Of a stretch of DNA of 20,685 nucleotides, positions 1-10,290 are shown one piece after another; the stretch's first letter is position 1, and every line of letters begins with the position of its first letter. The notes below the pieces were generated by a model, which worked only from the letters and a program-made list of their open reading frames with translations, had not been told where the DNA came from and did not search any database. Source of the stretch: CAMDTE01 sp034679985 (GTDB lineage Bacteria > Bacteroidota > Bacteroidia > Flavobacteriales > Schleiferiaceae); the NCBI GenBank assembly GCA_034679985.1, contig JAXITR010000036.1, forward strand, positions 1-20,685, written 5' to 3'. A program made the position numbers and the translations under genes.

Positions 1-104
1 CATCGTTGTGGGTTGGGCGAACGTGGTGTTGGGATGTTTTGGTGTTTTTTACACAAATTGCTGTTGAAAACATCACCTGCCAAATTGACCCCTGCTAAGG
101 GCGC

Positions 105-120
105 TGGCACAAAATTGGCT
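105..120 (+). promoter_or_regulatory. Candidate sigma-54-like promoter upstream of clpC
   Basis: The sequence reads TGGCAC, five bases, then TGGCT. The GG (106-107) and GC (118-119) dinucleotides are separated by exactly 10 bases, the fixed spacing of -24/-12 sigma-54 promoters; the -24 half is a perfect TGGCAC and the -12 half differs from TTGCW by one base. A housekeeping-like -7 element with one mismatch (TACCTTTC, 120-127) overlaps it. Both predict transcription starting near base 131, two bases before the clpC start codon. No enhancer site can be judged because only 104 bases lie upstream. One chance match is possible. Confidence 0.35.
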
Positions 121-132
121 ACCTTTCAATCC

Positions 133-2714
<2,582 letters not shown>

Positions 2715-2718
<4 letters not shown>

Positions 2719-2987
2719 AGGGAAATTAATCCCGGTATACCCTCCGCTTCTGCATATCGATCCAGCACCGATTCAACGCTCAGCATCATTTCTACGGCCG
2801 TGATGCTCACAAACTTACCCGTGGACGATGGCCGCAAGGTTACTTCCGCCTGGCCGGTATTGAATAAATTCTGTACCCGGGCAATGATAACATTTTCCGC
2901 CGGCACGATGAATTTAAACATGTATACGGTAGGCCATGTGTAGTTTTGCTCCAATTGTTCCCGAAGCTTATCCCGATAGTTCTCCAT
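2715..2987 (-). CDS. DUF493 family protein (90 aa)
   Basis: A small soluble protein of the DUF493 (YbeD-like) family; the molecular role is not established, though a fold like the regulatory ACT domains is known for YbeD. The N-terminal stretch ending in TWPTVYMFKFIVP is the recognisable part, followed by a central VTLRPSSTGKFVSIT segment and a C-terminal helix. The start is fixed by the family, whose members begin a few residues before the KLREQLE helix. Its position is odd: its stop codon overlaps the clpC stop codon on the opposite strand, and its ATG shares two bases with the ATG of the next gene. It therefore has no private flanking DNA at all, and its promoter must lie within the neighbouring gene. 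Confidence 0.88.
2941..2948 (+). promoter_or_regulatory. Candidate -7 element for the P-loop NTPase gene
   Basis: TAGTTTTG matches the Bacteroidota -7 consensus TAnnTTTG exactly and lies 37 bases before the ATG at 2986, inside the antisense DUF493 gene. There is no TTG at the usual -33 distance, so it is only a candidate; it is the best one because the two divergent genes leave no intergenic DNA. Confidence 0.35.
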
Positions 2988-3546
2988 GAGTACAAAGTTC
3001 CGACCAAATCCGCCACTTCACCGCATTGCCCTTTCCGGAGCGGCGGGCACAGGTAAAACCACCTTGATTGAAGCCTTGGAGCGTCGCAATTATGCCGTAC
3101 ACCACGAATACAGCCGACAGTTAATTCAAGAATCTGTTGCTGCAGGATCGGATGTTTTGCCTTGGGATAATTTGGACGCCTTCACAGAAGCCGTGGTGCA
3201 AAAGCGATGGGAACATTTCCTGGAAGGTGGCCAAATGGCCCAGGTTGTTTTTTACGACCGAACCCCAATGGATTCGTTAGCATATTACGGTCCCAATCCC
3301 AGTGATTGGCATTCGGATTGGATTTCGGTATGTAAAAAAGCTGTTTATGGCAGAATTTTCATCACCCCGCCGTGGCGTGAAATTTACACGGTAGACCAGG
3401 AGCGGTGGGAAACGTTTGAACACGTTGAAGAGGTGCACGCCAATTTGATGGCCACCTACCGATACTTTGGATACGATCCCATTGAGGTCCCGTTTGGGTC
3501 CGTTGCGGAGCGTGTCTTATTCATAGAGCAAACCTTGGAGCTGTAA
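2986..3546 (+). CDS. P-loop NTPase, AAA_28/NadR-like (186 aa)
   Basis: A predicted soluble nucleotide-binding ATPase or kinase. The Walker A motif GAAGTGKTT is at residues 18-26, directly after the first beta strand (HRIALS). The FYDRTPMDSLAYY segment near residues 88-100 corresponds to the acidic substrate- or metal-binding region (DR..xD.LAY) seen in the AAA_28 family and in the kinase domain of NadR. Members are around 170-190 residues, so it is full length. Substrate is unknown; a nucleoside or nucleotide-like kinase activity is inference. It starts inside the start codon of the divergent DUF493 gene, and recQ follows after 22 bases, so co-transcription with recQ is likely. No other ATG lies before the P-loop, which supports this start. 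Confidence 0.8.
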   Translation: MSTKFRPNPPLHRIALSGAAGTGKTTLIEALERRNYAVHHEYSRQLIQESVAAGSDVLPWDNLDAFTEAVVQKRWEHFLEGGQMAQVVFYDRTPMDSLAYYGPNPSDWHSDWISVCKKAVYGRIFITPPWREIYTVDQERWETFEHVEEVHANLMATYRYFGYDPIEVPFGSVAERVLFIEQTLEL

Positions 3547-3568
3547 GCTTTTTGCTGATTTGGAAGCC

Positions 3569-5440
3569 ATGGATCCGCTGATTTGCATACTGCAAGAAGT
3601 TTGGGGTTATCCCCAATTTCGGCCCCTGCAACGGGAAATCGCTGAATCTGTTTTGGCGGGTAATTCAACGGTGGCACTTTTGCCCACAGGTGGTGGAAAG
3701 TCCCTTTGTTTTCAGGTTCCTGGATTGGTTTTGCCAGGACTTACGGTAGTGGTTTCTCCGCTGGTCAGCTTGATGAACGATCAGGTGGAACGTTTGCAGT
3801 CGTTGGGCATTGGCGCAGCTACTTTACCTGCAGGTACCACGGATTCTGGCATCAATACGGCATTGGCTCAGGCCAAACAAGGGTTGATTCGGTTTTTGTA
3901 CGTTTCGCCGGAACGTTTGGCTTCCGGAAACTTCATAGAGAAGTTAACGCATGCGGGGATTTCCTTGATTGCCGTAGATGAGGCGCACTGCGTTTCGCAA
4001 TGGGGGCATGATTTTAGACCGTCGTTCCTAAAAATCCGCTTCTTGATGGAGGCGCTGCCCAAAGTCCCGGTATTGGCTCTCACTGCATCCGCAACACCCC
4101 AAGTTTTGGAGGACATCTGTTTGCAATTGGGGATTGCTAACGCCTCCGTGTTTCGGCAAAGTTTTTTTCGGCCCAACCTGATTCTTGAAGTGCAAACATC
4201 GGAACGCCCGGATGCCGATGCCGCCTTATTGCTCCAAAAGTCCAAGGGAGCGAACATCGTGTACGTACGGAGTAGAAAACAGGCAGAGTCTGGTGCCTCC
4301 TCTCTAGCTCGTCTTGGGGTGCCGGCTGTGGCGTACCACGCAGGCTATGCCGCTGCAGATCGAAGCATTCGACAACGCCAATGGATGGAAGAAAATCCAC
4401 CCACCATGGTGGCTACTACGGCGTTTGGGATGGGGATCGATAAGGGAAATGTGCGAACGGTGGTCCATTGGGACATGCCGGAAAGCTTGGAGGCATACTA
4501 CCAGGAAGTGGGTCGTGGGGGCCGGGACGGCGAGCCCGCAGTTGCTGCTTCCTTTTTTGGTTCTGGCAGCGTCCAGTCTTTGCGCCGACGTGCCCAAGCG
4601 CAAGAAATTCAATGGGAAGAAGCACTCGCATTTTACCGAACGGTGGCTAGCCAAGGCCAAGTAGCGGTAGGACAAGGACATCTTTCTCATCTCTTCGATG
4701 CCGAGCGTGCGGCCAAACTTCTGAACTGGCCTTTGGCCAAGGTTTTGGCCGCTGGAGCCTTTTTTGAACGCATGGCTGCTTTTTCCTTTTCCGACGGATG
4801 GGATCGGACCAGTAAAGTTCGGTTGTTGAAGATGGGCAGTGCTCTTTTGGAGGCAATGGACGATTTGCCTTGGGCCGAACCTATGTTGAGCCATTTGGCA
4901 AGACATTATCCGGGAATTGGACAGGTAGATCAATCGATTTCCACGCGTGATTTGGGCCGGTGGTTGAATATGCAGTCCGGACAGGTTGAAGCCCTTTTGC
5001 AGAAACTGCACAACCTGAATCTGGTAGAATTTCACGCTGCCCCAGGTCGCGCGCAAATTCACTGGAACCACTACCGTGAATCGGAAGGACACCTCCCCTT
5101 TCCACGCGCAAATTTGGAGGCCTGGTTGGCTCGACTTCGTGAAAAAAGGGAGGCCGTGGAGCGCTATTTTGCTGCAGACGGTTGTCGATTTGAGAATTTG
5201 CTCCATTATTTTGGCGAGTCGGAAACATCTCCATGCGGCCAATGCGATCGGTGCAGAACCAAAATCGCACGATCCACGCGATCGGTACTCAAACGTCGGC
5301 TTAGTTTGTCGCCGGCAACCGCGCAGTCTTTGGTTGAAGAATGGGAAGGCGTTGATCACGAGCACCTTGCTGCATTGCTGCGGCAAGGCATCACCGAAGG
5401 TTGGTGGAAACGCAACGACCGCGGCGAATACTTTTGCTAA
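3569..5440 (+). CDS. recQ: RecQ-family ATP-dependent DNA helicase (623 aa)
   Basis: A superfamily 2 3'-5' DNA helicase for recombination and repair. The N-terminal QFRPLQ (Q motif/motif 0) precedes Walker A PTGGGKS at 39-45; DEAH is at 137-140 followed by the aromatic-rich CVSQWGHDFRPSF loop typical of RecQ; motif III is LTASAT; motif VI is QEVGRGGRDG. Four cysteines at 539, 556, 559 and 562 form the RecQ zinc site, unusually C-terminal because a helical or winged-helix region lies between helicase core and zinc motif. No HRDC domain is present, so this is the shorter Bacteroidota form of about 630 residues. ATG at 3569 is preferred over a TTG nine bases upstream. fmt follows after 21 bases. 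Confidence 0.93.
   Translation: MDPLICILQEVWGYPQFRPLQREIAESVLAGNSTVALLPTGGGKSLCFQVPGLVLPGLTVVVSPLVSLMNDQVERLQSLGIGAATLPAGTTDSGINTALAQAKQGLIRFLYVSPERLASGNFIEKLTHAGISLIAVDEAHCVSQWGHDFRPSFLKIRFLMEALPKVPVLALTASATPQVLEDICLQLGIANASVFRQSFFRPNLILEVQTSERPDADAALLLQKSKGANIVYVRSRKQAESGASSLARLGVPAVAYHAGYAAADRSIRQRQWMEENPPTMVATTAFGMGIDKGNVRTVVHWDMPESLEAYYQEVGRGGRDGEPAVAASFFGSGSVQSLRRRAQAQEIQWEEALAFYRTVASQGQVAVGQGHLSHLFDAERAAKLLNWPLAKVLAAGAFFERMAAFSFSDGWDRTSKVRLLKMGSALLEAMDDLPWAEPMLSHLARHYPGIGQVDQSISTRDLGRWLNMQSGQVEALLQKLHNLNLVEFHAAPGRAQIHWNHYRESEGHLPFPRANLEAWLARLREKREAVERYFAADGCRFENLLHYFGESETSPCGQCDRCRTKIARSTRSVLKRRLSLSPATAQSLVEEWEGVDHEHLAALLRQGITEGWWKRNDRGEYFC
5429..5436 (+). promoter_or_regulatory. Possible -7 element for fmt
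   Basis: TACTTTTG matches TAnnTTTG exactly and overlaps the last codons of recQ, 25 bases before the fmt ATG, the same distance as in the sucD promoter. There is no TTG at the -33 distance, and the bases also encode the Tyr-Phe-Cys end of RecQ, so chance is likely; read-through from recQ is the alternative. Confidence 0.25.
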
Positions 5441-5461
5441 TCAATTAATCACAGATTCCGC

Positions 5462-6394
5462 ATGCGCATCGTTTTTTTTGGAACACCTGAATTCGCTGTT
5501 GCCACGGCAGAAGAAATTCGTACCTGCGGAAAGCACGAAGTACTCGCTGCAGTAACCGCACCGGACAAACCTGCCGGACGCGGTTTGCAATTGCGCGCCT
5601 CTGCTGTGAAGGAATGGGCCTTGGAGCATTCCATACCGGTTTATCAACCCAGCTCCCTGCGCGATGCGTCCTTTATGGAGCAGCTAAGCGTTTTGAATGC
5701 GGATTGTTTCGTGGTGGTGGCCTTTAGAATGCTTCCAAAATCCGTTTGGTCACTTCCCCCCTTCGGTACCTTCAATGTTCATGCTTCCCTTCTTCCGGAC
5801 TTTCGTGGAGCAGCCCCAATACATTGGGCAGTGTACCACGGTCGGCCCGAAACCGGTGTAACTACGTTCCTTCTGGACGATAAAATAGACACCGGTGCGT
5901 TGCTGCTGCAGGAAAAAACTGCGGTAGGAAAGGACGAGACGACGGGAGAATTGTACCTGCGGCTGCAAAAAATGGGCAGTAAATTGGCCGTTCAAACATT
6001 GGATGGGTTGGAGTCCCAAAACCTTAATCCCACTCCGCAAGTTGGAGATTCTGAATGGAAAGCGCCCAAAATCAATCGCGAACATCAGTACCTGCCCCTG
6101 GAATTACCTGCGCTCAACTGGTACAATGCCTACCGCGGCATGACTCCTTTTCCGGGGTTTTTAACTCGGATAAAATTGGATCAAGTAATTGAATTTAAAA
6201 TACTTAAGTGTTGCTACATAGAAAATAGGTTTACATCTATTCCCGGGCACCGAATTGAGGGCAATCGTTGGTGGATTGAGGGTGCTGATGGTGCTTTGGA
6301 GCTGGAGTCTATTCAATGGCCTGGAAAGCGCCCCATGCAGGTTGTGGAGTTCCTGCGGGGCACGCCGTTGCAGGGATATTATGAAATTGTGTAA
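5462..6394 (+). CDS. fmt: Methionyl-tRNA formyltransferase (310 aa)
   Basis: Transfers the formyl group from 10-formyltetrahydrofolate to Met-tRNA(fMet) for translation initiation. The N-terminal Rossmann-like domain opens with MRIVFFGTPEFA. The catalytic triad is visible as N105, H107 and D143 within the HASLLPDFRGAAPIHWA and DDKIDTG motifs, matching the E. coli N106/H108/D144 numbering as I recall it. The C-terminal OB-fold (about 205-310) is shorter and more divergent. Length is normal. It lies 21 bases after recQ, and the HU gene follows with its own promoter. Translation signals show no Shine-Dalgarno motif. Confidence 0.96.
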   Translation: MRIVFFGTPEFAVATAEEIRTCGKHEVLAAVTAPDKPAGRGLQLRASAVKEWALEHSIPVYQPSSLRDASFMEQLSVLNADCFVVVAFRMLPKSVWSLPPFGTFNVHASLLPDFRGAAPIHWAVYHGRPETGVTTFLLDDKIDTGALLLQEKTAVGKDETTGELYLRLQKMGSKLAVQTLDGLESQNLNPTPQVGDSEWKAPKINREHQYLPLELPALNWYNAYRGMTPFPGFLTRIKLDQVIEFKILKCCYIENRFTSIPGHRIEGNRWWIEGADGALELESIQWPGKRPMQVVEFLRGTPLQGYYEIV

Positions 6395-6409
6395 AAAACA
6401 CACAAATGG

Positions 6410-6439
6410 TTGTACGGATTGCGGAAACGGCTATATTTG
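6410..6439 (+). promoter_or_regulatory. Bacteroidota-type promoter of the HU gene
   Basis: TTG at 6410-6412 and TATATTTG at 6432-6439 are separated by exactly 19 bases, a perfect match to the TTG-N19-TAnnTTTG promoter of the primary sigma factor in Bacteroidota. Transcription should begin near 6443, giving a leader of about 37 bases that is A-rich just before the ATG, as expected for strong genes in organisms that do not use Shine-Dalgarno pairing. Confidence 0.8.
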
Positions 6440-6480
6440 TGAACGTGTGAACGAACTATTAACTCAAAAAATCACCCAAA

Positions 6481-6750
6481 ATGAACAAAGCAGAACTCAT
6501 TGATGCTATTGCTGCAGAAGCAGGAATCACCAAGGCCCAAGCTAAAAAAGCTTTGGAATCTATGACCGACAGCGTTGCCAAGACATTGGCAGGTGGTGGT
6601 CGCGTTTCCTTGGTTGGTTTCGGTACCTTCTCTGTGTCTAAGCGCGCTGCTCGCGAAGGCCGCAACCCACAGACCGGCAAGACCATCAGCATTGCTGCCA
6701 AGAACGTTGCTAAATTTAAGCCAGGTGCTGAATTGAGCGCTAAGCTGTAA
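6481..6750 (+). CDS. hup: HU family DNA-binding protein (89 aa)
   Basis: A nucleoid protein that binds and bends DNA as a dimer. The helical N-terminal half (MNKAELIDAIAAEAG, then KKALESM) is followed by the GGGRVSLVGFGTF beta hairpin and the DNA-binding arm with RNP at 61-63; Pro63 is the residue that intercalates between base pairs in HU. The length is exactly that of canonical HU. The strong promoter upstream, the A-rich leader and an intrinsic terminator 20 bases downstream indicate a monocistronic, highly expressed gene. Codon choice appears more restricted than in neighbours, fitting high expression. Confidence 0.96.
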   Translation: MNKAELIDAIAAEAGITKAQAKKALESMTDSVAKTLAGGGRVSLVGFGTFSVSKRAAREGRNPQTGKTISIAAKNVAKFKPGAELSAKL

Positions 6751-6771
6751 TTCTTCGCAACGCGAAAAGCC

Positions 6772-6805
6772 AAGGGCCGTCCCAAAAGGGCGGCCCTTAC
6801 TTTTT
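6772..6805 (+). terminator. Intrinsic terminator after hup, probably bidirectional
   Basis: The arms AAGGGCCG-(T)-CCC and GGG-CGGCCCTT pair around an AAAA loop, with a run of five T two bases further on. Read on the other strand, the same hairpin is followed by GGCTTTTC, so it may also end the converging oxidoreductase transcript, whose stop codon is only 22 bases away. Confidence 0.85.
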
Positions 6806-6826
6806 ATGCAAACTACAAGCTAGCGT

Positions 6827-7855
6827 TTAACTCTTCTTGAAATTCGAAATTCGGTAGATCTGCTCAATAATATCTACCACTTTCATCCCTTCTAGGGCAT
6901 TGGTTCCAATGGCCCCCTCCCCGTTCAATACGTCGATGCAATTCTGGATGACAAACGGGTGATTGAATGCCGATCCTTTGTATCCACCGTAATCATTTGG
7001 TGGATTACTTGGAAGAAGTTCAGGCAAGGTATAATCTTTGACGTGGCAATGCACCACCTCGTTCATGTACTGTCCGGCAATTTTAACGCTGCCGTTTTGG
7101 GCAATAACAGTTAATGAACTTTCTAGGTTCGCGTCCCAAACGCTTGTGGAATAGTTCAAGGTGCCCATACCCCCTTGGTTTAGGCGGAAAACCACGGACC
7201 CTGAATCTTCAAAATCTATGGTGCTCTGGTGGTTGAAATTATCCAATTCTGCAAAAACAGGAGTCAAATCGCCAAAAACCCAGTACAGAATGTCCACAAA
7301 GTGACTGAATTGGGTAAAAAGAGTGCCGCCGTCCATTTCCGCGGTTCCGTGCCATCCTCCTGGATGGTAGTACCGTTCGTCCCGATTCCAAAAGCAATTC
7401 AAATGAACTTGATAAATAGGACCCAGCTGGCCCGACTGCACCAAGCCCTTCAGCCATTCAGAAGGCGGGGAATATCGGTTTTGCATAACGGCAAATACCC
7501 GTTTGCCGCACGATAGAGCGGTGTGCAAAACGTGTTCCGCATCCGATTTGGACAACGCCAACGGTTTTTCAATCAATACGTGGTACCCAGCCGCCAGCAA
7601 CGCCACGGCCTGCTGCGCGTGCCAGCCGTTTGGCGTTGCTATATTGACGATGTCGGCTTCGATGCCCGCCGCTACAAAGTCCTCCAGCGAAGTGAAGTGC
7701 GGCACCTCAGACAAATCATGCCCGTTGAGTTCCTTGCGGCCGGCAGGGTCTACCGTTGCAATCAATTGAGCCTTACCGTGGTTCAGCACGGTTTCAACAT
7801 GACGCATTCCGATGCGACCGCAGCCAACAACGGCAAATTTTATGGTATTTTTCAT
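6827..7855 (-). CDS. Gfo/Idh/MocA family oxidoreductase (342 aa)
   Basis: A predicted NAD(P)-dependent sugar, sugar-nucleotide or inositol dehydrogenase. The Rossmann motif GCGRIG is at residues 11-16, EKP (the conserved nicotinamide-side lysine) at 96-98, and the C-terminal domain carries GGTLFTQFSHFVD at 176-188 with the likely catalytic His185. The sequence recalls WbpB/WlbA-type sugar-nucleotide dehydrogenases, but I cannot assign the substrate. The start at 7855 shares one base with the pdxH stop (TGATG), giving tight translational coupling; an upstream in-frame ATG inside pdxH would add nine residues with no family support. It is the last gene of the sucD transcript, ending at the bidirectional terminator. 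Confidence 0.88.
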   Translation of the reverse strand: MKNTIKFAVVGCGRIGMRHVETVLNHGKAQLIATVDPAGRKELNGHDLSEVPHFTSLEDFVAAGIEADIVNIATPNGWHAQQAVALLAAGYHVLIEKPLALSKSDAEHVLHTALSCGKRVFAVMQNRYSPPSEWLKGLVQSGQLGPIYQVHLNCFWNRDERYYHPGGWHGTAEMDGGTLFTQFSHFVDILYWVFGDLTPVFAELDNFNHQSTIDFEDSGSVVFRLNQGGMGTLNYSTSVWDANLESSLTVIAQNGSVKIAGQYMNEVVHCHVKDYTLPELLPSNPPNDYGGYKGSAFNHPFVIQNCIDVLNGEGAIGTNALEGMKVVDIIEQIYRISNFKKS

Positions 7856-8490
7856 CACGGATTCAGTCGTTCCAAGTTCCAACCATCGTTTCCAAACGAA
7901 TAGACCAATCGATCGTGCAAACGACTGGGTCTACCCTGCCAAAATTCCCATTGGTGGGGAACCACTCGGTACCCTCCCCAATGCTCAGGACATTCAATCC
8001 CATTTGTTTTTGCTCGGTCCAATTCTTGGGCAAAGCGTTTTTCCAATTCTGCTCGATCGGACACAGGAGCACTCTGGTGGGATACCACCGCTCCTACCCG
8101 ACTTTCTAAGGGTCGAGATTGGAAGTAAGCGTTGTTCTCTTCGGCCGTTAACCGTACCGCACGACCCGCGATGCGCACCTGACGTTCTTGATTGGGCCAA
8201 AAAAACAAAAGTCCCACCGAAGGATTGTCGGCTATGGCTTGGCCTTTGTGGCTGTTGTAATTGGTGAAAAACTCCAAACCGGTTGGGCCAAAAGACTTCA
8301 GCAAAACAATGCGAGCAGAGGGCTGTCCTTTGTAGACCGTGGCCAGCGTCATCGCCGTGGAGTCAATGTCCGTAGAACGTCGGTGTTCGCTGAACCACGC
8401 CTCAAATAGTTCCCATGGACTTTTGGGCGCAGTAGACTCCAAAAGTTCCCCTGAACAGTACTCTTTTCGGTCGTCGTGTAAATTATTCAT
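7855..8490 (-). CDS. pdxH: Pyridoxamine 5'-phosphate oxidase (211 aa)
   Basis: FMN-dependent oxidase that makes pyridoxal 5'-phosphate from pyridoxine or pyridoxamine phosphate (B6 synthesis and salvage). FMN-binding segments include ARIVLLK (59-65), NYNSHKG (77-83) and QSRP (124-127); the substrate-binding RLHDR is at 190-194, matching R197/H199 of the E. coli enzyme as I recall, and the protein ends in the hallmark ERLNP. Full length. It begins 6 bases after a PLP-dependent class IV aminotransferase gene and overlaps the next gene by one base, so the cofactor enzyme and a cofactor user are co-transcribed. Confidence 0.96.
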   Translation of the reverse strand: MNNLHDDRKEYCSGELLESTAPKSPWELFEAWFSEHRRSTDIDSTAMTLATVYKGQPSARIVLLKSFGPTGLEFFTNYNSHKGQAIADNPSVGLLFFWPNQERQVRIAGRAVRLTAEENNAYFQSRPLESRVGAVVSHQSAPVSDRAELEKRFAQELDRAKTNGIECPEHWGGYRVVPHQWEFWQGRPSRLHDRLVYSFGNDGWNLERLNP

Positions 8491-8496
8491 GGACCA

Positions 8497-9357
8497 TTAA
8501 AGCCAAGATGATTCCCGAGAAGCGTCTTCCAAAACACTCCGCATTCGGTTGGCTTGCTCGTTTGCAAACCGCGTCTGCTTGTAGTGGGATAAGGACTGAA
8601 GGCCCACAATGGCGTTGGTGAGCCAAACTTCGTCCGCACGTTGCAGTTCAAACGGAGAAAGCGTTTCTTCGCGCACGGACAGGCCCAAAGCAGCTGCTCG
8701 CTTGAGAACTTGCTCCCGCACGATCCCCCGAATGCATCCTGCAGAAAGTGGAGCGGTCACCAATTCCGAACCGAATACCAAGAACAAGTTGGACTTACCG
8801 CCTTCCAGCAAGCGGTTGTCCGGCGTCAGTACCAACGATTCAGAGGCCTCCATCTCCAAGGCAAATCGTTCCGATTGGGTGTACAAAAAAGAATGAGGTC
8901 CTTTAAGGCCGGCCAATGCGCCCGGTGCTTTGGTGAATTCCTTGAAAACAACAGCAGAATAGTCGTTCAGTTCGGTGTATTGGTTGCCTTCCAATGCAGT
9001 CGCAGTTAAGGACCAATCTACTTCCGAACTGCGCGTACCGTATCCGGGCTCTCCTTTTCGCCAAACGCTCAATCGAATACGTACATCACTGCTATTTTTA
9101 GAATTAGCGGTGGCAACTTCAATCAAATGATTCAATAAAAATTCCGGACTCCAGGCGTCGGGTATGCGCATGCGCAGAAGCCGCATGCTGGCCATCAACC
9201 GAAAGTAATGCGCTTCCCAAAACCGAATCCCTTCGGTACCGAAGGAGCGAATGGTTTCAAAAACCCCATCCCCGTACAAAACGGACCGATCCGTCACCCG
9301 AAAAACGGGTTCGGAGGCATCAATCCACGTGCCGTTGAACAGGGCCTTGCCGGCCAT
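8497..9357 (-). CDS. PLP-dependent class IV aminotransferase (286 aa)
   Basis: A fold-type IV PLP enzyme. DRSVLYGDGVFETIR (23-37) is the conserved N-terminal active-site segment; Lys152 in AGLKGPHSF is the probable Schiff-base lysine, and Glu185 in LLEGGKSNLF is the conserved residue contacting the pyridine nitrogen. The family includes 4-amino-4-deoxychorismate lyase (PabC), branched-chain and D-amino acid aminotransferases. At 286 residues, and with the sequence after the lysine lacking the usual TLNYL pattern of branched-chain enzymes, a PabC-like lyase is possible but not proven. It starts 5 bases after sucD and ends 6 bases before pdxH. Confidence 0.88.
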   Translation of the reverse strand: MAGKALFNGTWIDASEPVFRVTDRSVLYGDGVFETIRSFGTEGIRFWEAHYFRLMASMRLLRMRIPDAWSPEFLLNHLIEVATANSKNSSDVRIRLSVWRKGEPGYGTRSSEVDWSLTATALEGNQYTELNDYSAVVFKEFTKAPGALAGLKGPHSFLYTQSERFALEMEASESLVLTPDNRLLEGGKSNLFLVFGSELVTAPLSAGCIRGIVREQVLKRAAALGLSVREETLSPFELQRADEVWLTNAIVGLQSLSHYKQTRFANEQANRMRSVLEDASRESSWL

Positions 9358-9362
9358 GCTCC

Positions 9363-10235
9363 TTATTTATTGAGTATTTCGGACATGCGTTGGCCGATTT
9401 CCGCGGGAGAATCAACTACGCTCACACCACAAGCGCGCAAAATCGCTTTTTTTGCCTGTGCTGTATCGTCCGCACCGCCAACAATGGCGCCGGCGTGGCC
9501 CATGGTACGTCCTTTGGGGGCAGTTTCTCCAGCAATGAAGCCAACCACCGGCTTGGTGCCGTTCGCCTTGATCCATTCACCTGCTAAAGCCTCCAAATTG
9601 CCGCCAATCTCGCCGATCATTACGATGCCGTCGGTCTCTGGATCATTCATAAGCAGAGCAACCGCCTCCTGGGTTGTTGTGCCAATGATGGGGTCTCCAC
9701 CAATTCCAATGGCAGTGGAAACGCCCAAACCAGCTTTAACAATCTGGTCCGCAGCTTCGTAGGTAAGTGTTCCTGATTTGGACACAATGCCAATGCGTCC
9801 GGGCTTGAATACAAAACCGGGCATGATGCCAATTTTGGCTTCTCCGGCGGTGATGATGCCGGGGCAGTTGGGTCCAATCAACGTGCAACCGCGTGCCTGA
9901 ACGTATTTCTTGGCAGAAATCATGTCCTTCACGGGAATACCTTCCGTAATGGCTACAATTACTTTAATCCCAGCATCCGCGGCCTCCATGATGGAGTCTG
10001 CTGCAAATGCGGGCGGTACAAACAAGATGGAAACATCGGCTCCCGTTGCGGAAACGGCTTCGCTCACGGTGTTGAAAACCGGACGGTCCAAATGCATTTG
10101 TCCACCTTTACCGGGAGTAACCCCACCGACCACTTGAGTGCCGTAGGCAATCATTTGCTCGGCATGGAACGTTCCTTCCTTACCGGTGAACCCTTGAACG
10201 ATGACTTTGGAATTCTTGTTGACCAGAACACTCAT
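9363..10235 (-). CDS. sucD: Succinate-CoA ligase, alpha subunit (290 aa)
   Basis: The alpha subunit of succinyl-CoA synthetase, which binds CoA and carries the phosphohistidine in the substrate-level phosphorylation step of the TCA cycle. GFTGKEGTFHAEQMI (15-29) is the CoA-binding region, GPNCPGII is at 121-128, and the active-site His247 lies in GRTMGHAGAIVGG. Full length. The beta subunit gene sucC is not adjacent, so the two subunits are made from separate loci, as is common in Bacteroidota. A perfect promoter lies just upstream within the S46 peptidase gene, and the three small genes downstream appear to share its transcript. Confidence 0.96.
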   Translation of the reverse strand: MSVLVNKNSKVIVQGFTGKEGTFHAEQMIAYGTQVVGGVTPGKGGQMHLDRPVFNTVSEAVSATGADVSILFVPPAFAADSIMEAADAGIKVIVAITEGIPVKDMISAKKYVQARGCTLIGPNCPGIITAGEAKIGIMPGFVFKPGRIGIVSKSGTLTYEAADQIVKAGLGVSTAIGIGGDPIIGTTTQEAVALLMNDPETDGIVMIGEIGGNLEALAGEWIKANGTKPVVGFIAGETAPKGRTMGHAGAIVGGADDTAQAKKAILRACGVSVVDSPAEIGQRMSEILNK

Positions 10236-10260
10236 GGCTTGGGATTGAAGTTTGCGGGCA

Positions 10261-10290
10261 CAAAAGTACGGCTCATCGCCCTTTTACCAA
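10261..10290 (-). promoter_or_regulatory. Promoter of the sucD operon, inside the S46 gene end
   Basis: On the - strand, TTG (10290-10288), 19 bases, then TACTTTTG (10268-10261) match the Bacteroidota consensus exactly. The start would be near 10257, a leader of about 22 bases. The -33 box and most of the spacer lie in the last codons of the upstream S46 peptidase gene, so sucD can be expressed independently of it. Confidence 0.78.

Noticed and set aside
13..132. 40-codon in-frame extension upstream of clpC
   Set aside because: The residues do not resemble a Clp N-terminus or a targeting signal, the family start MDENFS is at 133, and promoter-like elements fall within 105-127.
4304..5386. 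360-codon open frame on the - strand opposite recQ
   Set aside because: It is antisense to strongly conserved helicase and zinc motifs, has no recognisable domain and is a by-product of the recQ codon pattern.
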